From contig JANXAD010000010.1 of assembly GCA_025062245.1 (NCBI GenBank), forward strand, positions 1 through 50,924: a DNA stretch of 50,924 nt, read 5' to 3'. The notes beneath the pieces were generated by a model. That model was given only the letters and a program-made list of their open reading frames with translations, searched no databases and was not told the origin of the DNA. This stretch comes from Thermodesulfobacteriaceae bacterium (GTDB lineage Bacteria > Desulfobacterota > Thermodesulfobacteria > Thermodesulfobacteriales > Thermodesulfobacteriaceae). Of the stretch, positions 1 through 9,096 are shown in pieces (the stretch's first letter is position 1; every line of letters begins with the position of its first letter). Both the position numbers and the translations under genes were made by a program.

Positions 1-510
1 TAGCATAAAGGTCATAGGGTTTTGTTTCAGCCACAAAAGGAAAGTATAAAAAAGATTTACTAAATAAGCAAGAGGGGGACTTTATTGAAACCCCCTAAGA
101 AAATTTTCTCTAAGCTTTCAACTTAGGATAGACCTACTGACCTTTTTCTTTATAGGACTTAGTTAGTAGGGGAGCTTATTCATCAGGACGGGTTTTATCG
201 CACTTTTTACCTAAGGCCCCCCTGCCCTTACCTCTATTTAACTTTCAAAGAACTATCAAAACTTAAACTCTTAGAAAGACCCCTGTAAATTTAATGGTTT
301 AAAAGAGATTTTAAACTAAAACAAAAAAACAAAAGAGGGGTATCTCAAGATTTAGGACTTGGTAAGGACGAAAAGGAGGAGTAAGAAAGGTATTGGCACA
401 TAAAAAGAAGCAAGGATCTGAAATGAGTGTGTGTAGGGGTTAAATTGAAAGCAAGAGATAGGAGATAAACAAGAGAAAAAGCTTAGGAAGTTAAATTGAA
501 CCAAATTTTT
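1..510. other. Gene-free stretch downstream of the rpsU-mutS2-polA-rsuA operon
   Basis: I see no open frame resembling a known protein and no tRNA, rRNA, tmRNA, RNase P or SRP RNA signature on either strand. The only clear local structure is a short G5/C5 inverted repeat near 75-96 with an AT-rich loop; no T-run follows it on either side, so I do not call it a terminator. The sequence has stops in all frames and could be decayed coding DNA or a long 3' region. Confidence 0.5.
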
Positions 511-1236
511 TTAGAGGTCCCTTAAAAGAATTTTTTTTAATTCTTTTTCTTCTTCTAAACTTAAAGCCTTAAGCTCTCCTTCTTTTAGATTTCCTATGGA
601 GATATTGCCTATAGCAATTCTTTTTAGATTTAGCACCTGATAGCTTAGTTTTCCGAACATTCTCTTAATAAGATGGTATCTTCCTTCATAGACTTCTATC
701 CTAATCTTGGTTCTTTCTGAATTTAAATACCAAAGTTTGGAAGGAGAAGTTTTACCTTCAGAAAGCTCTATGCCTTCTTCTAAACGAATTTTATCCTCCT
801 CTTTAAGAGCTTTAGACAACTCTACTTCGTAAATTTTAGGAATCTTCCATTTAGGATGAAGAATTCTATGAGCCAAAATTCCATCGTTAGTTAAGAGAAG
901 AAGCCCCTCGGCATCTTTATCTAATCTTCCTACTGGGAAAAGTTCTTTATATCCTGGTAAATTCTTAGGAATTAGCTCCATAATGGTTACCTGTTTAGGA
1001 TCCTTAGTTGAGGTAATATAATTCTTAGGCTTGTACATCTTATAATAAAATTTTGCTTTAGAAAGAACCTTTTGTTCTTCTACCTCTACTATATCTTTTT
1101 CTAAGTTTATTTTAAAACCGGGATCTTTTACCACTTGAGAATTCACTTTAACTTTTCCTTTTCTAATTAAATAGCTTACCGTTTTTCTTGAACCTAAGCC
1201 AGATAAAGAAAGAAACTTATCTAAACGAAGATACAT
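511..1236 (-). CDS. RsuA/RluB-family rRNA pseudouridine synthase
   Basis: This enzyme isomerises a uridine in rRNA to pseudouridine. The N-terminus (about residues 3-45) is an S4 RNA-binding domain. The catalytic domain follows, with the family motif GRLDKDAEGLLLLTND; D106 in GRLD is the expected catalytic aspartate. The length of 241 aa suits RsuA/RluB/RluE/RluF enzymes. Sequence reading alone cannot separate 16S U516 (RsuA) from 23S U2605 (RluB) specificity, so no symbol is given. It is the last gene of the rpsU-mutS2-polA operon, only 3 bases after polA. The partners suggest coupling of ribosome maturation with DNA maintenance, but this may be simple operon packing. Confidence 0.9.
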   Translation of the reverse strand: MYLRLDKFLSLSGLGSRKTVSYLIRKGKVKVNSQVVKDPGFKINLEKDIVEVEEQKVLSKAKFYYKMYKPKNYITSTKDPKQVTIMELIPKNLPGYKELFPVGRLDKDAEGLLLLTNDGILAHRILHPKWKIPKIYEVELSKALKEEDKIRLEEGIELSEGKTSPSKLWYLNSERTKIRIEVYEGRYHLIKRMFGKLSYQVLNLKRIAIGNISIGNLKEGELKALSLEEEKELKKILLRDL

Positions 1237-1239
1237 TTT

Positions 1240-3819
1240 TTACTTACATTCTGCCCAGTTTTTACCAAAATTCAAATGAACCTTAAGAGGCACTTTCAAT
1301 CTGTAAGGTAATTCTAAATATTCAAAAGGATTAGGCATAAGCTTAAAAAGAATTTCCTTTATAATTTCAACTTCATCTTCTGGAACCTCTAATACCAGTT
1401 CATCATGAACCTGTAAAATAATGGTAGTTTGGAGATTAAGCTTTTTAAGTTCTTTAAAAAGAGCTACCATAGCAGTTTTAATTAAATCAGCAGCAGAACC
1501 TTGAATAGGGGTATTTATAGCTATTCTTTGTCCTAACTCCCTTACACTTTTTTCAGAGCTAAAAATTTCTGGAATATATCTTTTTCTTCCTACTAAAGTT
1601 TTAACATACCCCTTTTCTTTAGCAAAAGTTATGGTTTTTTCAATATAATGTTTTATTTTAGGATATCTTTCGAAATACTTACTAATAAAAACCTCCGCTG
1701 ATTTAACATCTATTTTTAGTTCCTTACTTAATCCATAAGCACTCATTCCATAAGCTATACCAAAGTTTATAATTTTACTCATTCTTCTCATTTCAGGAGT
1801 TACTTTTTCTGAAGGAACTCCAAAAACTTCGCAAGCGGTATAGGTATGAATATCTTCTTCTTTTTCAAAAGCTTTTAATAGGTTTTCATCTTCAGAAAAG
1901 TGAGCTAAAATTCTTAGTTCAATTTGAGAATAATCCACACTACAAAGTAGAAAACCTTCTTCAGCTATAAAAGCCCTTCTGATAGCTAATCCTTCTTCAC
2001 CTTTTATAGGAATGTTTTGAAGATTTGGATTTTGAGAGCTAAGCCTTCCAGTGGCAGTGCCGGTTTGATTAAATTCTGTATGAATCCTATGGCTTAAGGG
2101 ATGGAGGTGTTTAAGAAAGGCCTCCAGATAGGTACTTTTTAATTTGTAAAGAGTGCGATATTGAAGAAGGAGTTCAGCAACGGGATGAAGGAGAGCTAAT
2201 TCTTCCAATACTTCAGCATCTGTAGAGGGGCTTAAACCCTTAGGAGTTGGTTTTATTTTAGGAAGTTTAAGTTTTTCAAAAAGAAGGTGAGCTACTTCTT
2301 GACTGGACCTGGGATTAAATCTAAATCCTACTTCTTGAAAAATTTTCTCCTCTAAATTTTTTAGTTTCTGTTGATATTCTTGATTTAAACTTCTTACATA
2401 ATCTAAGTCAATTTTAATTCCTCTTTTTTCCATCTCAGCTAATACCAAACTTAGAGGGGTCTCCACTACAATTAGCCATTCTTTAAGATTTTCCTCTTCT
2501 ATCTTTTTTTCAAGGGTCTCTCCCAAAAGAAAAAGGGCTGAGGTTTTCTTAGCTAACTCTTCTAAATTGTCTTTTTTAAAGGTATCCACTTTTAAATCTA
2601 AGTATTCTTGAAATAAAAACTCTAAGGAATAGTTCTTTAAAGAAGGATTTAAAAGATAGCTTGCAAGTTTAGTGTCCAAAACCTTTTTAAAAGAAAGATT
2701 CCACTTTTTAGCTAAACTTTTATAATCATATATCCAGAAAAGAGTTTCTAATTCTTCTAAAGCCTTTTTTAAAGTTGAAGAAAATTCCACTTGAAAAACT
2801 AAATCCTTACTAAGAGAAAGAAGTAAACCTTGAAAAGTATGAGAATTAAAAAGAGTTTCTTTAAATCCAAGGGGTAAAAGAGCTACTCTATGGAGAGCCT
2901 TTAATGGTTCTAAGTTTTCTAATTTTTTTAATTCAGGACTGAGTTCTAATTTAGGAAAAGGAAGTTCTGAGAGAAACTTTCTAAATTCAAGTTCTTTAAA
3001 AAGCTCTTTTAAATAGAGAAGGTTGGGTGATTTTTTTTGGTAAAAAGAAAGGTCTTTAGAGGGAAGGGGAGCTTGAGTATTTAGCTTGATTAAGCTTAAA
3101 TTGTTTAGGGTTTGTTCCTTATACTTTAAGAGTTTTTCTCGTAGTTTAAGAGGGACAGAACTTAAGTTTTCATAAAGGTTTTTCAAAGATCCAAATTTTG
3201 AGATTAATTCCTTAGCGGTTTTTTCTCCTATTCCTGGAATACCTGGAAGGTTGTCACTGGGATCTCCAATTAAAGCTTTAAATTCTGGGAAAAGAGAAGG
3301 AGAAAAACCGTATTTTTTAATAAATTCGTTTTCATCTAAAAAGTAGTCTCTTATGGGATCATAAAAGACTATCTGAGAAGTTATCAAGGAATAAAGGTCT
3401 TTGTCTGCAGTAATTAGGATAGCAGGCAAGGGAAAAGTTTTTAAAAAACTTGCCATTAGGTCATCTGCTTCATATCCAGGACATGAGACTATAGGAATTC
3501 CCAGGGAAGAAATTATTTTTTTAACATAGGGAATCTGTACTTTTAAATCATCAGGCATCTTAGGTCGTGTAGCTTTATAAGCTTCAAAAACATGATGTCT
3601 AAAGGTAGGAACTTCTTCGTCCATAAACCAAATAATATAGGGAGGATCCCACTGCTTAAGAATTTTTAAAAGCATTTGGGTAACTCCAAAAATAGCCTTA
3701 GTAGGAAATCCTTTAGAAGTAGCTAAATGACCTGGTATAGCAAAGTAAGCTCTATATATAAAGGAAGTTCCATCTATTAAAACTGTATAGTCCTTCTGAG
3801 TAAAGGGAACTTTTTTCAT
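1240..3819 (-). CDS. polA: DNA polymerase I with 5' nuclease domain; proofreading site degenerate
   Basis: Family A polymerase of 859 aa, for Okazaki-fragment processing and repair synthesis. Residues about 10-290 form the 5' nuclease/FEN domain (LIDGTSFIYRAYF, YEADDLMASF, GDPSDNLPGIPGIGEKTA). The middle region (about 300-430) keeps the fold of the 3'-5' exonuclease, including a DTKLASYLLNP segment, but the ExoI D-x-E motif is absent, so proofreading is probably lost. Polymerase motifs are intact: GTATGRLSSQNPNLQNIP, motif A DYSQIELR (about 628), motif B RRMSKIINFGIAYG (about 676) and motif C QVHDELVLE (about 801). The ATG overlaps the mutS2 stop codon (ATGA), indicating translational coupling. 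Confidence 0.97.
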   Translation of the reverse strand: MKKVPFTQKDYTVLIDGTSFIYRAYFAIPGHLATSKGFPTKAIFGVTQMLLKILKQWDPPYIIWFMDEEVPTFRHHVFEAYKATRPKMPDDLKVQIPYVKKIISSLGIPIVSCPGYEADDLMASFLKTFPLPAILITADKDLYSLITSQIVFYDPIRDYFLDENEFIKKYGFSPSLFPEFKALIGDPSDNLPGIPGIGEKTAKELISKFGSLKNLYENLSSVPLKLREKLLKYKEQTLNNLSLIKLNTQAPLPSKDLSFYQKKSPNLLYLKELFKELEFRKFLSELPFPKLELSPELKKLENLEPLKALHRVALLPLGFKETLFNSHTFQGLLLSLSKDLVFQVEFSSTLKKALEELETLFWIYDYKSLAKKWNLSFKKVLDTKLASYLLNPSLKNYSLEFLFQEYLDLKVDTFKKDNLEELAKKTSALFLLGETLEKKIEEENLKEWLIVVETPLSLVLAEMEKRGIKIDLDYVRSLNQEYQQKLKNLEEKIFQEVGFRFNPRSSQEVAHLLFEKLKLPKIKPTPKGLSPSTDAEVLEELALLHPVAELLLQYRTLYKLKSTYLEAFLKHLHPLSHRIHTEFNQTGTATGRLSSQNPNLQNIPIKGEEGLAIRRAFIAEEGFLLCSVDYSQIELRILAHFSEDENLLKAFEKEEDIHTYTACEVFGVPSEKVTPEMRRMSKIINFGIAYGMSAYGLSKELKIDVKSAEVFISKYFERYPKIKHYIEKTITFAKEKGYVKTLVGRKRYIPEIFSSEKSVRELGQRIAINTPIQGSAADLIKTAMVALFKELKKLNLQTTIILQVHDELVLEVPEDEVEIIKEILFKLMPNPFEYLELPYRLKVPLKVHLNFGKNWAECK

Positions 3820-6113
3820 AGGTAAACTATGGTAACTCCTTCCCCTCCTTCATGGGGAGGTGCTGGTTCAAAGAACTTTATTAAAGGATGTTTTTCTAAG
3901 TGCCCCCTTATAGCAGCTTTCAGCTTTCCTGAACCACTTCCATGGATAAAATAAATCACTTTGGTTTCTTCTAAAAGAGCTTTATTCAACACCTTTTCAA
4001 TCTCATTTATGGCTTCTTCAACCGATAAACCTCTAATATCAATCTTTAATCTTTCTTTCTTTAGCTTTTCTTGAAATCTTTCAAAGGTTTCTATTTTAAA
4101 CTCTTTTAAATTTTTATTTTCCTTGGGTGAGGAAATTTTTTTTACTTCTTCCTTAGGGATGTTTATTTTTAAATTTCCTATTTTTACTTCTAACATTTTA
4201 TCCTTTATTTTTAATACCTCTCCCTTCTTTTTAAAAGTTAGAGCATAGACCCAATCTCCTTCTTTAATCTCTTCTTCTTTAAATTTAGAATTTTCTAAAA
4301 TCTGATGTAAAAATTTTTGCCACCTATTAAAAAATTTGTTCTCTATTTTTTTAGAAAGACTTTCTTCCATTTGTTTTTCCTTTAGACTTTTTAACCAACT
4401 TTTAAATTCACTTTCCCACTTTTGGAATTGAGCCTCAAGTTTTTGATAGTAAAGTTCTTCAAGTTCTTTTTCTTTTTTTTCAAGAAATTTTTCCTTTTCT
4501 CTAATTTTTTCCAAATTTTCTTCATAAAGTTTTTCTTTTTGCTTCAAAAGGAGTCTTTCTTCTTTTAGAAGGTTTTCCCACTGCCAAAGTGGTTTCTCTT
4601 TTAGAAGATTTTTAGCTTTTTCTACAAGTTCCTTAGGAATTCCTAATTTTTCTGCTAAATCAAAAGCTAAGGAATCTCCCCACACTCCGTAGACTAACTT
4701 ATAAAGAGGTTTTAGGGTCTCTAAGTCGTAACTCATAGTAGAAATTTTTACCTGTTTAAGGTTTTTGGCTATAAGAGCCTTGAGAGATTGGGAATGGGTA
4801 GTAATTACTAATTTGGTTCCTCTTTTAAGAAGTTCTTCTACTATTACAGCAACAAGAGCAGAACCTTCTTCGGGATTAGTTCCTTTTCCAGGTTCATCTA
4901 AGAGAATTAAACTTTGATGATCGGCCCTTTCTAAAAATTCTTTTAGATTTTTTAAATGAGAAGAAAAGGAAGATTCTCCTTGAAGAAGGTCTTGGTCGTC
5001 TCCTAAGTCTACAAAAACCTTAGAGAAAACTGGAATTTCGGCAGCTTTAGCAGGTATGGGAAAACCACTTTGAGCCATAAGTACCAAAATTCCTATGGTT
5101 TTTAAAGAGACGGTTTTTCCTCCCAAATTAGGTCCTGAAATTAAAAGTCCTTCTTCTATAATAAAATCATTTTCTATTAGAGGATAAGAACCTTTTAAAA
5201 GTAACAGAGGATGAAAGGCTGAATAAATTTTTAAAGTTCCACTTTCTTTAAGAAGAGGGAAGGTTCCTTTACAGAGCCTTCCAAGTTTGGCTTTAGCTAA
5301 AGCTAATTCAAAATCTATCCATAACTTTTCTAGTTTCAGAAAATCTTCATAAAAATTAAAGATCCTTTCTGAAATTTTTTTTAAAACTATATTTACCTCT
5401 CTTTTTTCCTCCCAGTAAAGCTCTTCTAAGGTATTAGCTAAGGAAATCACACTTACCGGTTCAATAAAAGCAGTGGCTCCACTTTGAGATACTTCGTGTA
5501 AAATTCCTCTTACTTTATTTTTAAATTCAATTTTAACTGGAAGCACATATCTTTCCTGTCTCTGAGTAATTAAATTTTCCTGTAAGTAGCCCTTTTGATA
5601 AAAGTAATTTTTAAGAGTTTCTAAACGGGAAAGAAGAAGTTCCTTAGTTTCTTTTATATTTTTTCTTATATAAAATAAATTAGGGCTTGCTGAATCCTTA
5701 ATTTCTAATCTTTCGTAATCTAAGATTTCATCCATTTGGATTTCTATGAAAAGTAGCTTTTGGTAAGTTTGAAAAAGATTTAAAAAGGGAGACTCTATTA
5801 GAAAATTTTTAAAGCTTTTAAGGGTTAAAAACCACTCTTTTATTTTGGCAAGTTCTATAGGTAAAAAGGCACTTCTTTTTAAGGCTTTATTAAAGAGTTT
5901 TTCTAAGGAGGAAAGAGGGGGAGGTTCTAAAAGCTCACCTCTTTCCAAAAGTTTCCACAAAAAGAGAGTTTTTTCCTGAACCGTAACAGAGGAAGAATAA
6001 TCCCAGCAGGGACTTAAATTTTTTAAATAATCTTTAGCAGATTCAGAAAAAATAAAGGGTTCTAAATGATAAAGAAGTTTTTCCCAATCTAATTTACCTA
6101 AACTCTTAAGCAC
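3816..6113 (-). CDS. mutS2: MutS2 family protein (endonuclease MutS2 / ribosome rescue ATPase RqcU type)
   Basis: MutS2 of 765 aa, close to the roughly 785 aa of Bacillus MutS2. It lacks the mismatch-recognition N-domain and starts in the core/lever region. The ABC-type ATPase has Walker A GPNLGGKT (about 325) and Walker B LILLDEPGKGTNP (about 400). A long charged coiled coil (about 500-600) leads to a KOW-like stretch and a C-terminal Smr domain (about 690-765) with DIRGLSVEEA and HGSGSGKLKAAIR. Family members act on branched DNA and, in Firmicutes, sense collided ribosomes; the second role would fit its place beside rpsU. The gap from rpsU is 27 bases, so the two are probably cotranscribed. 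Confidence 0.95.
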   Translation of the reverse strand: MLKSLGKLDWEKLLYHLEPFIFSESAKDYLKNLSPCWDYSSSVTVQEKTLFLWKLLERGELLEPPPLSSLEKLFNKALKRSAFLPIELAKIKEWFLTLKSFKNFLIESPFLNLFQTYQKLLFIEIQMDEILDYERLEIKDSASPNLFYIRKNIKETKELLLSRLETLKNYFYQKGYLQENLITQRQERYVLPVKIEFKNKVRGILHEVSQSGATAFIEPVSVISLANTLEELYWEEKREVNIVLKKISERIFNFYEDFLKLEKLWIDFELALAKAKLGRLCKGTFPLLKESGTLKIYSAFHPLLLLKGSYPLIENDFIIEEGLLISGPNLGGKTVSLKTIGILVLMAQSGFPIPAKAAEIPVFSKVFVDLGDDQDLLQGESSFSSHLKNLKEFLERADHQSLILLDEPGKGTNPEEGSALVAVIVEELLKRGTKLVITTHSQSLKALIAKNLKQVKISTMSYDLETLKPLYKLVYGVWGDSLAFDLAEKLGIPKELVEKAKNLLKEKPLWQWENLLKEERLLLKQKEKLYEENLEKIREKEKFLEKKEKELEELYYQKLEAQFQKWESEFKSWLKSLKEKQMEESLSKKIENKFFNRWQKFLHQILENSKFKEEEIKEGDWVYALTFKKKGEVLKIKDKMLEVKIGNLKINIPKEEVKKISSPKENKNLKEFKIETFERFQEKLKKERLKIDIRGLSVEEAINEIEKVLNKALLEETKVIYFIHGSGSGKLKAAIRGHLEKHPLIKFFEPAPPHEGGEGVTIVYL

Positions 6114-6140
6114 TTAAAGAAAAAAAACTTATTTAAAAAC

Positions 6141-6350
6141 TTAACCTTCTATTTTTTGCTGGATTTTTTTTAGCTTTTTGATAAGTTTTTTGCGAGCAGC
6201 TTGCATTTTTTTTCTTCTTTTAACTCCAGGTTTTTCGTAAAATTCTCGCTTTTTTACCTCGGAAAGGATTTTAGTTTTTTCTACTAATCTTTTAAATCTT
6301 TTTAAAGCCTGTTCAAAGGATTCGCCGTCTTTAATCACTATACCAGCCAA
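6141..6350 (-). CDS. rpsU: 30S ribosomal protein bS21
   Basis: Small basic protein of 69 aa with the bS21 signature: [21 protein letters not shown], then [14 protein letters not shown] and a Lys/Arg-rich C-terminal helix. bS21 sits at the 30S platform near the anti-Shine-Dalgarno helix and helps initiation. It heads a four-gene leftward operon with mutS2, polA and the pseudouridine synthase. Start chosen because the ATG lies behind a G-rich ribosome-binding sequence at about 6356-6363 and the N-terminus matches the family. Confidence 0.95.
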   Translation of the reverse strand: MAGIVIKDGESFEQALKRFKRLVEKTKILSEVKKREFYEKPGVKRRKKMQAARKKLIKKLKKIQQKIEG

Positions 6351-6385
6351 AAGGAAATCCCCCCTTTTTAAAAATTTTAAGCCTT

Positions 6386-6414
6386 AAGCTAACATCTTTT
6401 CTCTGATTTGTCAA
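6386..6414 (-). promoter_or_regulatory. Putative promoter of the rpsU operon
   Basis: On the minus strand a perfect -35 TTGACA (6409-6414) is followed after 17 bases by TAGCTT (6386-6391). The -10 is weak, so the call rests mainly on the -35 and on location just upstream of rpsU. Confidence 0.45.
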
Positions 6415-6435
6415 GCAGTTGTAAAGGCTAAAATA

Positions 6436-6464
6436 TTGCTTAATATAATAAATTTCAATATAAT
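6436..6464 (+). promoter_or_regulatory. Putative promoter of rmuC
   Basis: TTGCTT (6436-6441), a 17-base spacer, then a perfect TATAAT (6459-6464), 48 bases ahead of the rmuC start. It is divergent from the rpsU promoter. Confidence 0.65.
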
Positions 6465-6512
6465 TTTTTTGAAAAAATATGGGTAGAATAAAAATCAAAA
6501 GGAGGTAGTTGA

Positions 6513-7739
6513 GTGTTTGAAGTTATAATGATAATAATTGTACTATTACTTATTAGTAATTTGATTATAATCTTTAAAGTTTTTACTCAATTTCGTCAAT
6601 CAGATTGGCAATATGTTTTAACTTCTTTATCTAATTTAGAAAAGGAATTAACTAAAATTGAATCTATTTTCCGTGAAGAATTAAGTAGAAATCGTGAAGA
6701 AATGAGTCGGGGTGCTAAAGATTTAAGAGAAGAATTGTTTAATAAACAAGCCCAATTTTTTCAAATAACCGAACAACGTCTTGAAAGAATGCGTGATACT
6801 ATAGATATTAAGCTTAAGGAAATTCAAGAGGATAATAATATTAAATTAGAAAAGATTCGCCAAACTGTTGAAGATAGATTACAAAGAACTTTAAACGAAA
6901 GGTTGGGGGAATCTTTTAAACTGGTAAGTGAAAGACTTGAGCAGGTTTACAAAGGTCTTGGTGAAATTCAATCCTTAGCAAGTGGAGTTAACGATTTGAA
7001 AAAGGTTCTTTCTAATGTAAAGATGCGGGGGTCCTTAGGTGAATATAGGTTAGAAATGCTTTTAGAACAAATTCTTACTTCGGAACAATATTTAAAAAAT
7101 GTGCCTATTAAATCTGGAAATCGGGAAAGGGTAGACTTTGCTATAAAAATACCTTCTAAAGATAATGAAAATGGATTTATACTTTTACCTATAGATTCAA
7201 AATTTCCTCAAGAAAGCTATCAAAGGCTTTTAGAAGCTTATGAATCAGGAGATCCCATTTTAATAGAAGAAGCTATAAAAGAACTTGAGAAAACTGTTAA
7301 AGGACTTGCTAAAACCATAAAGGAAAAGTATATCTACCCTCCTGAAACAACAGATTTTGCCATTATGTTTTTACCCTTTGAAGGTTTGTATGCGGAAGTG
7401 GTTAAAAGACCTGCTTTATTTGAAACTCTTCAAAGAGAATTTAAGGTCACTATTGTAGGACCTACTACTTTGTCGGCTTTCCTTCATAGTTTACAAATGG
7501 GATTTCGAACTTTAGCTATTCAAAAGCGTTCTCAAGAAGTATGGTCCTTACTTTCAACCGTGAAAACTGAATTTGGAAAGTTTGTTACCCTTCTTGAAAG
7601 TGTTAAATCTAATCTTAGGACAGCTACCCATAAGTTAGAAGAAGTTACCAAAAAAACTCAAGTGATTGAACAAAAACTTCAACATGTAGAAAGTTTACCT
7701 GATAATGAGACCATGAAGCTGCTGGAAAGTGAACCTTAA
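6513..7739 (+). CDS. rmuC: DNA recombination protein RmuC, membrane anchored
   Basis: Residues 1-24 form one hydrophobic helix (IMIIIVLLLISNLIIIF), an N-terminal anchor. A long charged coiled coil follows (about 35-140). The RmuC nuclease-like domain occupies about 160-370, with GSLGEYRLEMLLEQILTSEQY, IPIDSKFP-like LLPIDSKFPQESYQRLLEA and TTDFAIMFLPFEGLYAEV. RmuC limits inverted-repeat-driven rearrangement in E. coli; the exact reaction is not settled. The GTG start at 6513 is supported by a strong AAGGAGGT immediately upstream. Length (408 aa) is normal. The gene overlaps the end of the convergent TolB-like gene by 4 bases. Confidence 0.93.
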   Translation: MFEVIMIIIVLLLISNLIIIFKVFTQFRQSDWQYVLTSLSNLEKELTKIESIFREELSRNREEMSRGAKDLREELFNKQAQFFQITEQRLERMRDTIDIKLKEIQEDNNIKLEKIRQTVEDRLQRTLNERLGESFKLVSERLEQVYKGLGEIQSLASGVNDLKKVLSNVKMRGSLGEYRLEMLLEQILTSEQYLKNVPIKSGNRERVDFAIKIPSKDNENGFILLPIDSKFPQESYQRLLEAYESGDPILIEEAIKELEKTVKGLAKTIKEKYIYPPETTDFAIMFLPFEGLYAEVVKRPALFETLQREFKVTIVGPTTLSAFLHSLQMGFRTLAIQKRSQEVWSLLSTVKTEFGKFVTLLESVKSNLRTATHKLEEVTKKTQVIEQKLQHVESLPDNETMKLLESEP

Positions 7740-8986
7740 AAGGGAAGGTTACCCCAATCAGGGAAGAAAATATTACTGCCAGAAAGATAAAGATGGCTAA
7801 TTTGGGAATCTAAATGAATTAGATAAAAACCTGTTCCTTCTCTAAGTTTAGCTCGAACTAAAAGATATTCTCCTGTGGGGGAAAAAGAGGGTTCTTCTAT
7901 TAATCCCTTAAGGGAAATTTCTTTTTTGTTTTTATTTTTAAAAGGGTAAAGAATCAAACGGGTGGCACCTCCAGCTTGAGAAAGATAGATGAGATAGTCA
8001 TTTTTAGGAGAAAACCTGGGAGAGGTATTATACCTTCCTTCATAGGAAATTCTTTGTTTTTCATAGGTATGCAAATTTAAAAGGTAAATTTGGGGACCAT
8101 TTCCCTTATCCCATACATAAGCCAAATATTTTCCATCCTTGGAAATACTTCCTGCCTGCTTGATACCCCTTTCTGAAGTTAACAAAGTTAGATTAGAAGT
8201 TCCAATATCCAGAAGGTATAGGTTTACCTCCTCCTTTTTACTTAAGGTGAGAACTAATTTGGTTTCATCTGGGAACCAAATTGGGGCAGAAGATAATCCT
8301 TCTATATTAAAACGTTTTTTTTCTCCGGTATATAAATTTAAAATTTCTAAGGCATAATCTTTATTTTCGTAAACTAAATAGGCTAATTTTTTTCCTGAGG
8401 GAGAAAATTTAGGAAAAAGAATTAAAGGAGCCTGAGCCAAAAATTTAAGGTTCTCCTTAGAAAAATCCATAATATAAAGTTCGTCTCCCCTTTTAGTTCT
8501 TTTAATAAAGGAGATTTTAGAAAAAGCTAATCCTTTGTAGTTTGAAAGCTCTTCTATTAGTTTATTACAAAGAGTATAGATTAAGATTTCAGCCTTTTTA
8601 GAGGATCCTTCTAAAAGATAGGTTTTTAAAAGTTTGTTTTCAAAGGAATCCCAAAGGTCTGCTTTAAGAAAAAGTTTACCATTTTGATTACTTAAATATC
8701 CCTTTAAGTAATAATCCTTAGCTTTAAAACCCGGTAGAGGGGGATTTTCTAAGGATAGAATAAAAAGATGATTATTGATAAGCCGTCTTAAAAGAGAAGT
8801 AAGTTTAGAAGAAAGAAGAGATTCTCCTTCAAAGTTAGGAATTCTTATAGTTAATTTAGTAAACACTTGGGTTTCTATAGTAATTTTAGGAATTTCCTCT
8901 TGAGAAAGAGAGTATGGAGACCAACCCAAAATAAATATTATTAAAAATGTAAATAGCTTTAATTGATGTAGAAGATAGGGCATCAA
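7736..8986 (-). CDS. TolB-like periplasmic beta-propeller protein
   Basis: An N-terminal signal peptide (LKLFTFLIIFILGWSPYSLS, cleavage near residue 28) directs export. Residues about 35-160 form the alpha/beta domain seen in TolB. The C-terminal half (about 165-416) consists of WD40-like PD40 repeats, recognisable from KFSPSGKKLAYLVYE, DGKYLAYVW, RFSPKNDYLIYLS and SFSPTGEYLLVRA. In the Tol-Pal system TolB links Pal and the inner-membrane proteins during outer-membrane constriction. No tolQ, tolR, tolA or pal is nearby, so the role is inferred from architecture. Length (416 aa) matches TolB (about 430). Confidence 0.82.
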   Translation of the reverse strand: MMPYLLHQLKLFTFLIIFILGWSPYSLSQEEIPKITIETQVFTKLTIRIPNFEGESLLSSKLTSLLRRLINNHLFILSLENPPLPGFKAKDYYLKGYLSNQNGKLFLKADLWDSFENKLLKTYLLEGSSKKAEILIYTLCNKLIEELSNYKGLAFSKISFIKRTKRGDELYIMDFSKENLKFLAQAPLILFPKFSPSGKKLAYLVYENKDYALEILNLYTGEKKRFNIEGLSSAPIWFPDETKLVLTLSKKEEVNLYLLDIGTSNLTLLTSERGIKQAGSISKDGKYLAYVWDKGNGPQIYLLNLHTYEKQRISYEGRYNTSPRFSPKNDYLIYLSQAGGATRLILYPFKNKNKKEISLKGLIEEPSFSPTGEYLLVRAKLREGTGFYLIHLDSQISHLYLSGSNIFFPDWGNLPF

Positions 8987-9029
8987 AGGTTAACTATACC
9001 TTAAATACAAAAAAAAACAATTAACATAC

Positions 9030-9057
9030 TTGTTTTTTCTTTTAAGCTTAATAAAAT
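9030..9057 (+). promoter_or_regulatory. Putative promoter of aminotransferase-serA-rlmN operon
   Basis: TTGTTT (9030-9035), 16-base spacer, TAAAAT (9052-9057), about 40 bases ahead of the first gene. The -35 is imperfect. Confidence 0.45.
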
Positions 9058-9096
9058 AAATCCTAAACTTAAAAACCCTAAAGAAGGAGAGGGAAG

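Noticed and set aside
75-96. G5/C5 hairpin near the left end as a terminator
   Set aside because: No T-run follows on either strand and it is over 400 bases from the nearest gene end.
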